In this document: positions 16,831-24,799 of the stretch, in pieces | Layout of the letters: every line of letters begins with the position of its first letter | Position numbering within the stretch: the first letter of the stretch is position 1 | DNA from: Candidatus Coatesiibacteriota bacterium | Lineage (GTDB): Bacteria; RBG-13-66-14 | Assembly (NCBI GenBank): GCA_014728185.1 | Contig: WJMB01000138.1 | Span: 1 to 34,353, forward strand | Direction: 5' to 3' | DNA length: 34,353 nt | Position numbers and translations under genes: made by a program | The notes under the pieces: model-generated | What the model saw: only the letters and a program-made list of their open reading frames with translations | Databases searched by the model: none | What the model was told of the DNA's origin: nothing

Positions 16831-16856
16831 CCCCGCAGTTGGCGGGGAGTATAGCA
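16831..16856 (-). promoter_or_regulatory. hairpin and extended -10 element upstream of rpmI
   Basis: On the minus strand TGCTATACT (extended -10 type) is followed at once by the hairpin CCCCGC-CAACT-GCGGGG. This could be an internal promoter, or a hairpin in the infC-rpmI leader where L20 control acts in other bacteria. The two readings compete because a start from this -10 would fall inside the hairpin. Confidence 0.35.
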
Positions 16857-16972
16857 CAAAGGCATGATAAAGGGGAAGGCCCCTCTTGCCTTCATCCAGC
16901 CCGAGAAAAGCAGTACACACTCTACTGGCTTGCGTTCTCAGCGACGCGCGGGCGGCCCCGCGCGGATGCGGC

Positions 16973-17521
16973 TCAGGAGTCCTCCTCCGACTCCTTGAAG
17001 AACTCTCCCGGGGCCAGGATCATGGTCATGTTCCGGCCGTCGAGGTGGGGCCGCTTCTCAATCTCGACCTTGTCCCCGAAATGCTCGCAGATGCGCTCGA
17101 GAATCTCTCGGCCGATCTCGGGGTGGGACATCTCCCGCCCACGGAACATGATGGTGACCTTGACCTTGTTGAGCTGCTTGAGGAAGCGCTCGATATGCTT
17201 GACCTTGAACTGGTAGTCGTGTTCGCCGGTCTTGGGTCGCAGCTTGATCTCTTTCAGCGAGACGTTGTGCTGCTTCTTGCGGGCCTCGTGCTCTCGCTTG
17301 GTCTGCTTGTAACGGTACTTGCCGTAGTCCATGATCCGGCAGACCGGCGGTCGGGCGTTGGGCGCCACCTCTACGAGATCGAGCTTCTTCTTCTTGGCCA
17401 GGTCCAGGGCGTCCAGGGTCCGCATGATGCCGATCTGCGTGCCGTCCTCATCGACCACACGGACTTCACGGACGCGGATCCTTTCGTTGACGCGGGTCTT
17501 ACGCTGACTTCCCTTTATCAC
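16973..17521 (-). CDS. infC: translation initiation factor IF-3
   Basis: IF-3 checks start codons and keeps ribosomal subunits apart. The N-domain (RVNERIRVREVRVVDEDGTQIG), the linker YRYKQTKREHEARKKQ, and the C-domain (EIKLRPKTGEHDYQFKVKH, IMFRGREMSHPEIG) are all present; 182 residues is normal. The track starts at a GTG at 17521, but GGAGG lies only 3 nt before it. The next codon is ATA, 6 nt after GGAGG. Non-standard AUU, AUC or AUA starts are known for infC and underlie its autoregulation, so the ATA may be the true start. A strong promoter lies about 160 nt upstream. Confidence 0.96.
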   Translation of the reverse strand: MIKGSQRKTRVNERIRVREVRVVDEDGTQIGIMRTLDALDLAKKKKLDLVEVAPNARPPVCRIMDYGKYRYKQTKREHEARKKQHNVSLKEIKLRPKTGEHDYQFKVKHIERFLKQLNKVKVTIMFRGREMSHPEIGREILERICEHFGDKVEIEKRPHLDGRNMTMILAPGEFFKESEEDS

Positions 17522-17687
17522 GCACCTCCAGGTAGTGCTTTCAATGGTTGCCGTCCGGACGACGAATCAGCCGGTAAGAGCCGTTAAACGCCCGGTGAAC
17601 GTAAATGCCGCTTCGATAACCACGGGCGATGAATACTGCGCTCGTTTACGGTGTAAAGCCCGGTCGGCGACAATGCGTTAGAATGGA

Positions 17688-17717
17688 TTTATAACACGCG
17701 ATTCGGCCGGGCGTCAA
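17688..17717 (-). promoter_or_regulatory. sigma70-type promoter of infC-rpmI-rplT-pheS
   Basis: On the minus strand: TTGACG (17717-17712), an 18-bp spacer, TATAAA (17693-17688). The -35 box overlaps the 3' side of the thrS terminator hairpin region. The predicted infC leader is about 160 nt. Confidence 0.65.
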
Positions 17718-17718
17718 G

Positions 17719-17744
17719 CCCGGCGGGGCTGAAACCCCGCCGGG
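17719..17744 (-). terminator. thrS 3' hairpin
   Basis: CCCGGCGGGG and CCCCGCCGGG form a perfect 10-bp stem 15 bp after the thrS stop. It lacks a T-tract. An overlapping stem, GCCGGGC-TTGAC-GCCCGGC, uses the same bases and excludes the first. Confidence 0.5.
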
Positions 17745-17758
17745 TGAGGGGGATCAGG

Positions 17759-19699
17759 TCAGCTCCAGCGGCCGATGAGCAAACGCTCGTCGCGCTCCCG
17801 GGTCAATTCGTCGAGGGCCTTCTGCAGTGAGACGTTGAAGGGCTTCTCTCCGTGGGGCCGCAGGTTGATATCGCCTGCTTCGACCTCCTTGGCGCCGACC
17901 ACGGCGACGTAGCGCACCTTGGCGGTCTCGGCGGCGGCGATGCGCGCCCCCAGCTTGCGGTTGGAGTCATCGACCGACACCCGGAAGCCGCGCTCGGCGA
18001 AACGGGCGGCGACGCCGCGGGCGTAGTCGTTGAACTCGTCGGCCACGGGCAGCACGCGCAGTTGTTCCGGAGCCAGCCAGAGGGGGAAGTCACCGGCGAA
18101 GTGCTCGATCAGCACGCCGATGAAGCGCTCGAAGCTGCCCAGGATGGCCCGGTGGACCAGCACCACGCGATGGCGCGCCCCGTCCTCGCCGACGTAGGTC
18201 AGGTCGAATCGCTCGGGGAGGTTGAAGTCGGCCTGGCAGGTCGAGGTCTGCCACTCTCGACCCAGGGCGTCGGTGACGTGGACATCGATTTTTGGTCCAT
18301 AGAAGGCCCCGCCGCCCTCGTCGACGTCATAGTCGAGACTGGAGTGCTCCAGGGCTCCGCGCAGGGCCGCCGTGGCCGATTCCCAGATCTCGTCGGAGCC
18401 CATCGAGTCCTCGGGCCGCGTCGAGAGGGTGTAGCGCACCGGCAGGCCGAAGACGGCGAAGAGGTCGCGCACGAAGGCCAGCACACCCTCGATCTCGCCG
18501 CCCAACTGCTCCGGCGTGCAAAAGATGTGGGCGTCGTCGATGGTGAAGCCGCGCACGCGCAGCATACCGTGGAGCACGCCGGAGAGCTCGTTGCGGTAGA
18601 CCTGGCCGAACTCGTAGATCCGGTAGGGCAGCTCGCGGTAGGAGTGCAGCCCCGTGTCGTAGATCAGCACGTGCCCCGGGCAGTTCATCGGCTTGACGGC
18701 GTAATCGGCGTCGTCGCCCTCAAGGCGGGCGAAGAACATCTTGTCCCGGTAGTGCTCGTAGTGGCCCGAGGTGCGCCAGAGGTCGCTGCGGAAGATGTGC
18801 GGCGTGCGCACCAGGCGGTAGCCGCGCTCACGGTACATCGCGTGGGCCAGGCGCTCGATCTCGTGGAACAGCACGGCGCCGGCGGGGTGGTAGAGGATCA
18901 TTCCCGGGCCGTGGTCCTCGGCGACGCTGAACAGCTCCATCTCCTTGCCCAGCTTGCGGTGGTCGCGTCGCTTGGCTTCCTCGATGCGCTCCAGGTATGC
19001 TTCGAGCTGCTTCTTCTTGGGAAAGGCCGTGCCGTAGATACGCGAGAGCATCGGCCGGTTCTCGTCGCCGCGCCAGTAGGCCCCGGCCACGCTGAGCAGC
19101 TTGGGCACCCCCAAGCGCCCCGTCGAGGGCAGGTGAGGCCCCTTGCAGAGGTCGACGAAGTCGCCGTCGCGGTAGAAGCTGACCACGGCGTCCTCGGGCA
19201 GCTCATCGATCAGCTCGACCTTGAGCGCCTCGCCGCGCCGCTCCATCTCGGCCCGGGCGGCCTCGCGATCGACGACCTCGCGCTCCAGGGGCAGGTCCTC
19301 TTTGATGATCCGGACCATCTCGGCCTCGATGGCTTCCAGATCGTCCTCGGTAAAGGGCTTGTCCACCAGGAAGTCGTAGTAGTAGCCCTCGTCGATGGCC
19401 GGGCCGATGCCGTAGCGCACCTCGGGGAAGAGGCGCCCCACAGCCGTGGCCAGCACGTGGGCCGCCGTGTGCCAGTAAAACTCCTTGCCCTCGGGATCGT
19501 CGAACTTGACCAACGTGAATTCGTGCTCCCCGTCGGGCAGCTCGCGACCCAGGTCCCAGGGCTCACCGTCGACCAGGGCGCCCACGGCGGCGCGGGCCAG
19601 CCCGGCGCTGATGCCCAGGGCGACCTCCAGGGGCGTCGTCCCGGCGGGGTGCTCCTGCGCCGAGCCGTCGGGCAGGCGCAGCTTGATGTTCGCGGACAT
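17759..19699 (-). CDS. thrS: threonyl-tRNA synthetase
   Basis: A 646-residue, full-length class II enzyme. It has an N-terminal TGS domain (about 1-65), the editing domain with HTAAHVLATAVGRLFPE (HxxxH) and DLCKGPHLPSTG, then the catalytic core with KPMNCPGHVLIYDT, motif 2 around YRNELSGVLHGMLRVRGFTI with DDAHIF, and VHRAILGSFERFIGVLIEHF as motif 3. The C-terminal anticodon-binding domain is at about 545-646. The ATG at 19699 has GGAG upstream. It heads the conserved thrS-infC-rpmI-rplT-pheST order. A terminator hairpin sits between it and the small membrane protein gene upstream. Confidence 0.97.
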   Translation of the reverse strand: MSANIKLRLPDGSAQEHPAGTTPLEVALGISAGLARAAVGALVDGEPWDLGRELPDGEHEFTLVKFDDPEGKEFYWHTAAHVLATAVGRLFPEVRYGIGPAIDEGYYYDFLVDKPFTEDDLEAIEAEMVRIIKEDLPLEREVVDREAARAEMERRGEALKVELIDELPEDAVVSFYRDGDFVDLCKGPHLPSTGRLGVPKLLSVAGAYWRGDENRPMLSRIYGTAFPKKKQLEAYLERIEEAKRRDHRKLGKEMELFSVAEDHGPGMILYHPAGAVLFHEIERLAHAMYRERGYRLVRTPHIFRSDLWRTSGHYEHYRDKMFFARLEGDDADYAVKPMNCPGHVLIYDTGLHSYRELPYRIYEFGQVYRNELSGVLHGMLRVRGFTIDDAHIFCTPEQLGGEIEGVLAFVRDLFAVFGLPVRYTLSTRPEDSMGSDEIWESATAALRGALEHSSLDYDVDEGGGAFYGPKIDVHVTDALGREWQTSTCQADFNLPERFDLTYVGEDGARHRVVLVHRAILGSFERFIGVLIEHFAGDFPLWLAPEQLRVLPVADEFNDYARGVAARFAERGFRVSVDDSNRKLGARIAAAETAKVRYVAVVGAKEVEAGDINLRPHGEKPFNVSLQKALDELTRERDERLLIGRWS

Positions 19700-19771
19700 A
19701 TTCTCTCCTTCAAAGGTAATCGCTATCCGCCCAGCGGCGGTTGCTCGTTATCTGGTCTGTATGGAAGGTGG

Positions 19772-19810
19772 AAAAAGAAGCCGCACGGTCGCCCCGTTGG
19801 CGCCCTGCGG
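19772..19810 (-). terminator. intrinsic terminator or attenuator upstream of thrS
   Basis: On the minus strand CCGCA...TGCGG encloses GG...CC and CGCC...GGCG, about 11 bp in all, followed by CTTCTTTTT. It terminates the upstream small gene or attenuates thrS. No T-box consensus was recognised. Confidence 0.6.
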
Positions 19811-19918
19811 TTCTATTGCGCTATTGTCTGCACGGGCCGGGTCCGGCCTGATAAGCCGATGAAAACAACACGAACGTACCCAGCCCCGAAAACAGCCCTT
19901 CCGCAGGCGCCCCGGGGA

Positions 19919-20101
19919 TCAACTAAAGAAGCCGGGGACGGTGGTCAACAGGACACCCAGGAAGAAGACGATCTGACCCGCGACGGCCGCCAACGGACCG
20001 ACGACCTTCACCCAGCGGCGCTTCGAAACCGAAGCGCGCCAGAAGCCGCCGACCAGCAGGGCCAGGCCAAATGCCGCCATTCCTGAATATCCCCAGGCCA
20101 C
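19919..20101 (-). CDS. small two-helix membrane protein
   Basis: A 60-residue protein of unknown function with two hydrophobic segments: AAFGLALLVGGFW and VVGPLAAVAGQIVFFLGVLL, joined by the basic loop RASVSKRRWVK. Reality is supported by a near-consensus promoter 41-69 bp upstream, an AAAGG 7 nt before the GTG start, and a strong terminator between it and thrS. No family is recognised. Confidence 0.6.
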   Translation of the reverse strand: MAWGYSGMAAFGLALLVGGFWRASVSKRRWVKVVGPLAAVAGQIVFFLGVLLTTVPGFFS

Positions 20102-20141
20102 CTCGATGCCTTTCGGATGGGTTGCAGTTTGCTTGTGCTAG

Positions 20142-20170
20142 AATATAGGCGCTCAAGGCCGAGCTGTCAA
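20142..20170 (-). promoter_or_regulatory. near-consensus sigma70 promoter for the small membrane gene and thrS
   Basis: On the minus strand TTGACA (20170-20165), exactly 17 bp, then TATATT (20147-20142). It is the best promoter match in the window and gives a leader of about 35 nt for the small membrane protein gene. Confidence 0.72.
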
Positions 20171-20342
20171 GTGAGATAGCAATCAAGGGGGCGACCGCTG
20201 GAAGAGCCGCAAGCCGGATAGCTTGGGCACGCCAGTCAGGAGGCTCACCTTGCGTAACATCGCCCATCGAGTAAGCACCGGGGTAACCGCAACGGCGGTC
20301 CCCCACTCCGTTTCGCTCCTTCATCAGCCGAGAGGTTCCCGC

Positions 20343-22814
20343 ATGACCCCACCAAACCGAACAGCCGTCCGCCTGTTAATTGCGCTCGCCATCATGGGCG
20401 GCTCGGTGAGCTCTTCCGCCGCGCCCCGGGTCGTTGTCGAGGCCGCCGTCGACGCAGCCTGGACCCTCGAGGCCCGGGCCGCCTACGAGCTGATCAACGA
20501 CACCGCCGAGCCCCGGCGGGAATGGCTGTTCAGCTTTCCGGCCAACCGCGACGCCGACCCCGGTTTCGTCGGGACCGTCGAGGCGCTGGAGCTCTACGCC
20601 GATAACGAGCGCGGCCCCTACCGCTTCGACGCGCCGGCGGAGCTGCTGGCGGTGAGTTCGGCTGACTGTCCGGTGGAGTCATGGAGCCTGTCGGGGACCG
20701 ATCTGCGTGTCGTGTTGGAAGAGTCCGTCCAGCCCGGTCAGCACGTGGACCTTGAACTGCACTGGCGCCAACCCGTGCCCGAGTTCCGCCACCGTTGGGG
20801 TCGCACCTCCGAGCTCTGCCTGCTGGCCGACTGGTACCCGCTGCCTCGACCGAACCCGGCCCTGGAGCCCAACACCTTCATCCCCGAAAAACCCTGGATC
20901 GCGCCGACGCCTTTCGAGCATGAACTGGAGGTCAACCTGACCCCGCCGCCGGGTTGGGCCTTGGTCGGCGGGGCCGGCGCCGAGGTACTGCTGCTGCCCG
21001 AGGGGCGTCTTGACGAGGTGCGGACCGAGGTCTGGGACGGCGCAACGGTCAGGCTGGTCGGCCTGATCGAGGACCCGGCCCCGGACTTCGCCTGGGCGGC
21101 GCGCTTCGAGGAGCTCTTCGCCGGCTGGATCGGCGGTGAACCGCCCCGGCTGGTCCTCTCGGCCGAGGTCCCCCTCACCGGCGACGAGGCTTATCGGGAC
21201 TTCGTCGTCATCGGCGAGGGCAACCGGCCCTGGCTCTGGCGGGCCAACCACCTGCTGCTGGCCCGGCAGATCGTCCGCCGCCGCCTTGAGCGCCCCGACC
21301 TCACCCTCTCCCTGCTGGAGGCGCTGAGCCAGCGCCTCGCCCGACGGGCCCTCGTCGAAACCCTGGGCGACGGCCGGGACCTGCTGCCCTATGCGTTGCC
21401 CGCCGAGCTCTTCGACGTCACCCAGCAACGCTGGAGCGAGAACCTGATTTACAGCTACCGCGCCTTTGGCTACCCCGATGATTTCCTGCGCCACGCCGAA
21501 CGCCAACCCACGCCCGAGTTCTACGACATCGCCGCCCGGCGCATCCCCGACGAGCACCTGGCCGAACTCGAGGAGGGCCTCGGTTTCGAGCGCTTCTCGA
21601 CGGCGATACGCTACTACCTCGGGGGCGCCCTGCCCGATGATCCCGAGCTGCTGCGCGCCTTGGCCGCGTCCGGCTTCCAACACGACGCTCAGCAACAGCG
21701 ACCCGTCATCGAAGACGCAAGGGGCGACGACTCTGAATCCTGGATCCGCCTGCTGCCCGAGCTCTTCTCGCCGGAGCGCTGGACGCTGTCTGTCTCGCCC
21801 TTCGGCTGGCTCGACGAGGACGACAGCCTCTCCCTGGGCTGCGCCCTGTGGGGCCGCCGCGGGGTCTCCCTGGCCCCGATGGAGCTCTGGGGCACCGACG
21901 ATGTGCTGCTGGTGGCCAACTACAACCTCGAACACGACGACTACAATCTGCTGGCCCAGTACACCACGCCGTTGGCGCCGGGTCCGGCAAGACCCCGAAT
22001 CGGCGCCGGCGTCTTCGCCCGACGCGACGAGATCGGCGCTCAGGCGCTGCTGAACCTCCAGTGGAGCGATTATCCGGGCTACGCCCCGCGCCGTGAGCTG
22101 ACCCTGGGGCTCGAATACGCCTGGATGCGGCCCTTCGCCTCCTACTATCCCAACGGCCTGGAGGGCGACGACGGCCGCCAGCTCTCAGTCTACGCTTCCT
22201 TCTTCCTCGACGGCCGCGGTCCCCTGGGCGGAGTGCAGTCGCTGACCCGCCTCGAGTACGCCTTCGATCCCCTGCCCGAGCTCTCCAGCGATCCGGCTAT
22301 CGACTACTGGCGGCTCTGGCTGGTCAACCAGCTCGAATACCGCCTGGCGAGCTTCCTGCACCCCCGGCTGCGCTTCACCCTGGGCCGGATCTCCGGACAG
22401 GCCCCGGCGCAGCGCCTGCCCGAGCTCACCGAGGACAACGTCGAGCCCCAGTACCATCTGCTTCGTCGGCCCCAAGCCGCCGAGATGCGCGGCTACAACG
22501 ACCTCGACATCTTCGGCGAGGGAGTCTGCGTCCTCTCGGCGGAGCTGAACACGCCCCTGCTTTGGGGGCTGGAGGCCGGGGTCTTCTGCGACTACGGCGA
22601 GGGCGGCGCCCCCCTCGGCGAGCTCTTCGACACCTTCGACAACTGGCGCGCCTCCGTCGGACCCCTGCTGCGCTGGCGCTTCGCCGGGGCCTCCGTCGAG
22701 GCCCACTTCCCGCTCTGGATCAACCGGCCCTACGATTCCGCCACCCGTCTCGATGATCCCGCCGCTCCCCGCTGGGATTGGCGGGTGGATCTGGACGCCT
22801 CGCTGAGCTTCTGA
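20343..22814 (+). CDS. peptidase-M1-like domain fused to an outer-membrane barrel; active site lost
   Basis: An 823-residue exported protein. The start is placed at the ATG at 20343, giving a signal peptide (LLIALAIMGGSVSSSAA) with GAGAGG 7 nt upstream; the track ORF starts 40 residues earlier. Residues ~28-340 resemble the N-terminal part of bacterial M1 aminopeptidases: LLADWYPLP at 160-168, FEHELEVNLTPPPGW at 191-205, then a helical region where HExxH and WLxEG would lie. Here the sequence reads LLLARQIVRRRLERP and LLEALSQRLARR, so zinc-binding residues are absent. Residues ~490-823 are alternating, aromatic-rich strands (LSVYASFFLDGRGPLGG, ENTPLLWGLEAGVF-like) ending LDASLSF, like a BamA/Omp85-type barrel. 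Function is unknown; a surface or periplasmic scaffold is inference. Confidence 0.65.
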   Translation: MTPPNRTAVRLLIALAIMGGSVSSSAAPRVVVEAAVDAAWTLEARAAYELINDTAEPRREWLFSFPANRDADPGFVGTVEALELYADNERGPYRFDAPAELLAVSSADCPVESWSLSGTDLRVVLEESVQPGQHVDLELHWRQPVPEFRHRWGRTSELCLLADWYPLPRPNPALEPNTFIPEKPWIAPTPFEHELEVNLTPPPGWALVGGAGAEVLLLPEGRLDEVRTEVWDGATVRLVGLIEDPAPDFAWAARFEELFAGWIGGEPPRLVLSAEVPLTGDEAYRDFVVIGEGNRPWLWRANHLLLARQIVRRRLERPDLTLSLLEALSQRLARRALVETLGDGRDLLPYALPAELFDVTQQRWSENLIYSYRAFGYPDDFLRHAERQPTPEFYDIAARRIPDEHLAELEEGLGFERFSTAIRYYLGGALPDDPELLRALAASGFQHDAQQQRPVIEDARGDDSESWIRLLPELFSPERWTLSVSPFGWLDEDDSLSLGCALWGRRGVSLAPMELWGTDDVLLVANYNLEHDDYNLLAQYTTPLAPGPARPRIGAGVFARRDEIGAQALLNLQWSDYPGYAPRRELTLGLEYAWMRPFASYYPNGLEGDDGRQLSVYASFFLDGRGPLGGVQSLTRLEYAFDPLPELSSDPAIDYWRLWLVNQLEYRLASFLHPRLRFTLGRISGQAPAQRLPELTEDNVEPQYHLLRRPQAAEMRGYNDLDIFGEGVCVLSAELNTPLLWGLEAGVFCDYGEGGAPLGELFDTFDNWRASVGPLLRWRFAGASVEAHFPLWINRPYDSATRLDDPAAPRWDWRVDLDASLSF

Positions 22815-23132
22815 TGGCGCGGCTTCCAGCTTGGACCTGTTGGGCGTTCATTCATTGTGAAACCCGTGCGCTCAACCACACAGAAACACCCCTGGCGAAT
22901 GTGGTACAGTTAAGGCCGCCTCCGATTACAATGAGCGCTTGACTGTCGCCTCCCTTCTTTTCACCGCATATTGGCCATAGCGGTTCGACTAGAATGAACC
23001 GGGAAACCGGTGTCTTCGTAGATAGCGGGAACAGCGTTCCCATCGGTGATGTCGTTTGCTCCGGCCCCTCGATAAGTCCATCAAGCACGTAAACCAGGCT
23101 TTCACATCAACCCGACCGACCCTGGAAGGCCC
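22815..23132. other. 318-bp intergenic stretch, no gene seen
   Basis: A small perfect hairpin GGGAAC-AGC-GTTCCC at about 23028-23042 and a CCGGGAAACCGG hairpin at about 23000 are the only structures noticed. No promoter with good spacing was found. Confidence 0.3.
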
Positions 23133-24350
23133 ATGCTCTGGGACCTGATCAAGAACGTCTTCGCTCAGATGCGCGCCCACCTGATGCGCAGCATCCTGAC
23201 GATGTTGGGGATCATCATCGCGGTGATGACCGTGGTGACGATCCTCTCCCTGGTCGGTGGTCTGGACGCCTTCGTCCGCGAGCAGATCGGCAACCTGGGC
23301 GCCAACAGCATCATCATCAGCCGCATGGGCATCGTCAACAGCCAGGAGGACTGGATGGAGGCGGTCAAGCGGCCCCGGGTGACCCTGGAAGACTACGAGG
23401 ACCTTACCCGGCGAATGCGCGGCCGCTACCTCTACGCCTCGCCGCGCATCTTCGCCTACCTGAACCTCAAGGCCGGCAACACCGCGCTGCGCTTCGTGAT
23501 GAGCGTGGGCTGCAACGAGCAGATGATCAGCATCAACGAGCGCTCCCTGGAGGCCGGACGCTACTTCTCCGCCGCCGAGGTGCGCCATAAGCGCAACGTG
23601 ACGGTCATCGGCTCGGAGATCGCCGAGCAGCTTTACGGCGAGACCGATCCCATCGGCCGCCGGGTTTATATCGGCGGGCGGCCCTTCAACGTCATCGGCG
23701 TCTACGAAGCCCAGGGCACGGTGATGGGGCAACCCACCGACGACTTCATCGAGCTGCCCCACACCAGCCTGACCAAAAGCTTCGGCTCGCGCCGCTCCAT
23801 CGCCATCGCCCTGCGCGCCGCCAGCCACGAGGACCTGCAGGAGCTCATCGACACCGCCGAGCGCGAGATGCGCCAGATCCGCCGCCTGGACGCCGGAGAG
23901 CCCAACAACTTCGGCATCATCACCGAGGAGTTGATGCTCTCCACCTTCGAGCAGATGAGCGGCCTGATCTTCGCCGTGATGATCGTCGTCGGCGCCGTCA
24001 GCCTGGTCGTGGGCGGCATCGGGATCATGAACGTCATGCTGGTCTCGGTCTCCGAGCGCACCCGGGAGATCGGTATCCGCAAGGCCGTCGGTGCCACCAA
24101 CCGCGACATCCTGCGCCAGTTTCTGACCGAGGCCGTGGCCATCACCGCGGTGGGCGGGCTGATCGGCATCGCCCTGGGCGCCCTGCTGGGCAACTTCATC
24201 GGCGGTCTGGTCGACCTGCCGGTGAGCATCTCCGTGCTCTCGGTGATCCTCTCGCTGGGCTTCTCCGGCCTGGTGGGGATCAGCTTCGGCATCTTCCCGG
24301 CGCTCAAGGCCTCGCGCCTGGACCCCATCGTCGCCCTGCAGAAGGTTTAG
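23133..24350 (+). CDS. MacB/FtsX-type ABC transporter permease
   Basis: A 405-residue inner-membrane permease of the type that moves lipoproteins, peptides or drugs by mechanotransmission. It has the standard layout: an N-terminal helix (MRSILTMLGIIIAVMTVV), a periplasmic MacB_PCD domain at about 45-265 (NLGANSIIIS, TVIGSEIAEQLYGETDPIG), and three C-terminal helices in the FtsX domain (LIFAVMIVVGAVSLVVGGIG, then SERTREIGIRKAVGATNRDI, and a final pair). GGAAGG precedes the ATG. No ATPase or membrane-fusion protein gene is adjacent, so the partner must lie elsewhere. The substrate is unknown. Confidence 0.88.
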   Translation: MLWDLIKNVFAQMRAHLMRSILTMLGIIIAVMTVVTILSLVGGLDAFVREQIGNLGANSIIISRMGIVNSQEDWMEAVKRPRVTLEDYEDLTRRMRGRYLYASPRIFAYLNLKAGNTALRFVMSVGCNEQMISINERSLEAGRYFSAAEVRHKRNVTVIGSEIAEQLYGETDPIGRRVYIGGRPFNVIGVYEAQGTVMGQPTDDFIELPHTSLTKSFGSRRSIAIALRAASHEDLQELIDTAEREMRQIRRLDAGEPNNFGIITEELMLSTFEQMSGLIFAVMIVVGAVSLVVGGIGIMNVMLVSVSERTREIGIRKAVGATNRDILRQFLTEAVAITAVGGLIGIALGALLGNFIGGLVDLPVSISVLSVILSLGFSGLVGISFGIFPALKASRLDPIVALQKV

Positions 24351-24417
24351 CAGGGACATCCAAGACCAGCTTGAATGACGGCGTTAACCGGACCGGCAGA
24401 GCCCCGCATTTCTGATA

Positions 24418-24642
24418 GGCACCATGGAATGTGTTTGGAATGAATCAGGGCGGATACTGACAGGCTCACCGAGCAGGCAATCGCCGACTGCAGGCTTATT
24501 CACAGTGCAGTTTATCATCCGAGCACACCCCATATCGCCGCCGCTTCTTGACCGCTGATAAGTGACAGGCGCATCTGCTGCTACACGCGTCTTATCAGGA
24601 TAATACAATCGCTACTCGATCCGCACAGGGTATACGATCCCT
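24418..24642 (+). mobile_element. repeat family C, internally deleted copy C4
   Basis: The left end GGCACCATGGAATGTG and the right end GCACAGGGTATACGATCCC match C3, but about 95 bp are missing inside. Flanks TTCTGATA and TCCTGAGA match at 6 of 8 positions, consistent with a decayed 8-bp target duplication. Confidence 0.65.
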
Positions 24643-24725
24643 CCTGAGAGGCATACGTCTGAGAGGCTTGACCATTCTCGACCGTGTTCCGGGTTGCTGA
24701 TGATCACTCCATGATCCTCGGTTAT

Positions 24726-24767
24726 GCAAGGCAAAATGGCCGCCCACGGGCGACCATTTTGCCTTGC
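24726..24767. terminator. long bidirectional hairpin between permease and esterase genes
   Basis: 14-bp perfect arms, GCAAGGCAAAATGG and CCATTTTGCCTTGC, enclose a further CGCCC/GGGCG stem. It lies 33 bp after the minus-strand esterase stop and contains T/A tracts inside the stem, so it can act in both directions. Confidence 0.65.
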
Positions 24768-24799
24768 TGTTGGAAACCGTTTTACTGGAGAAACTTCGG

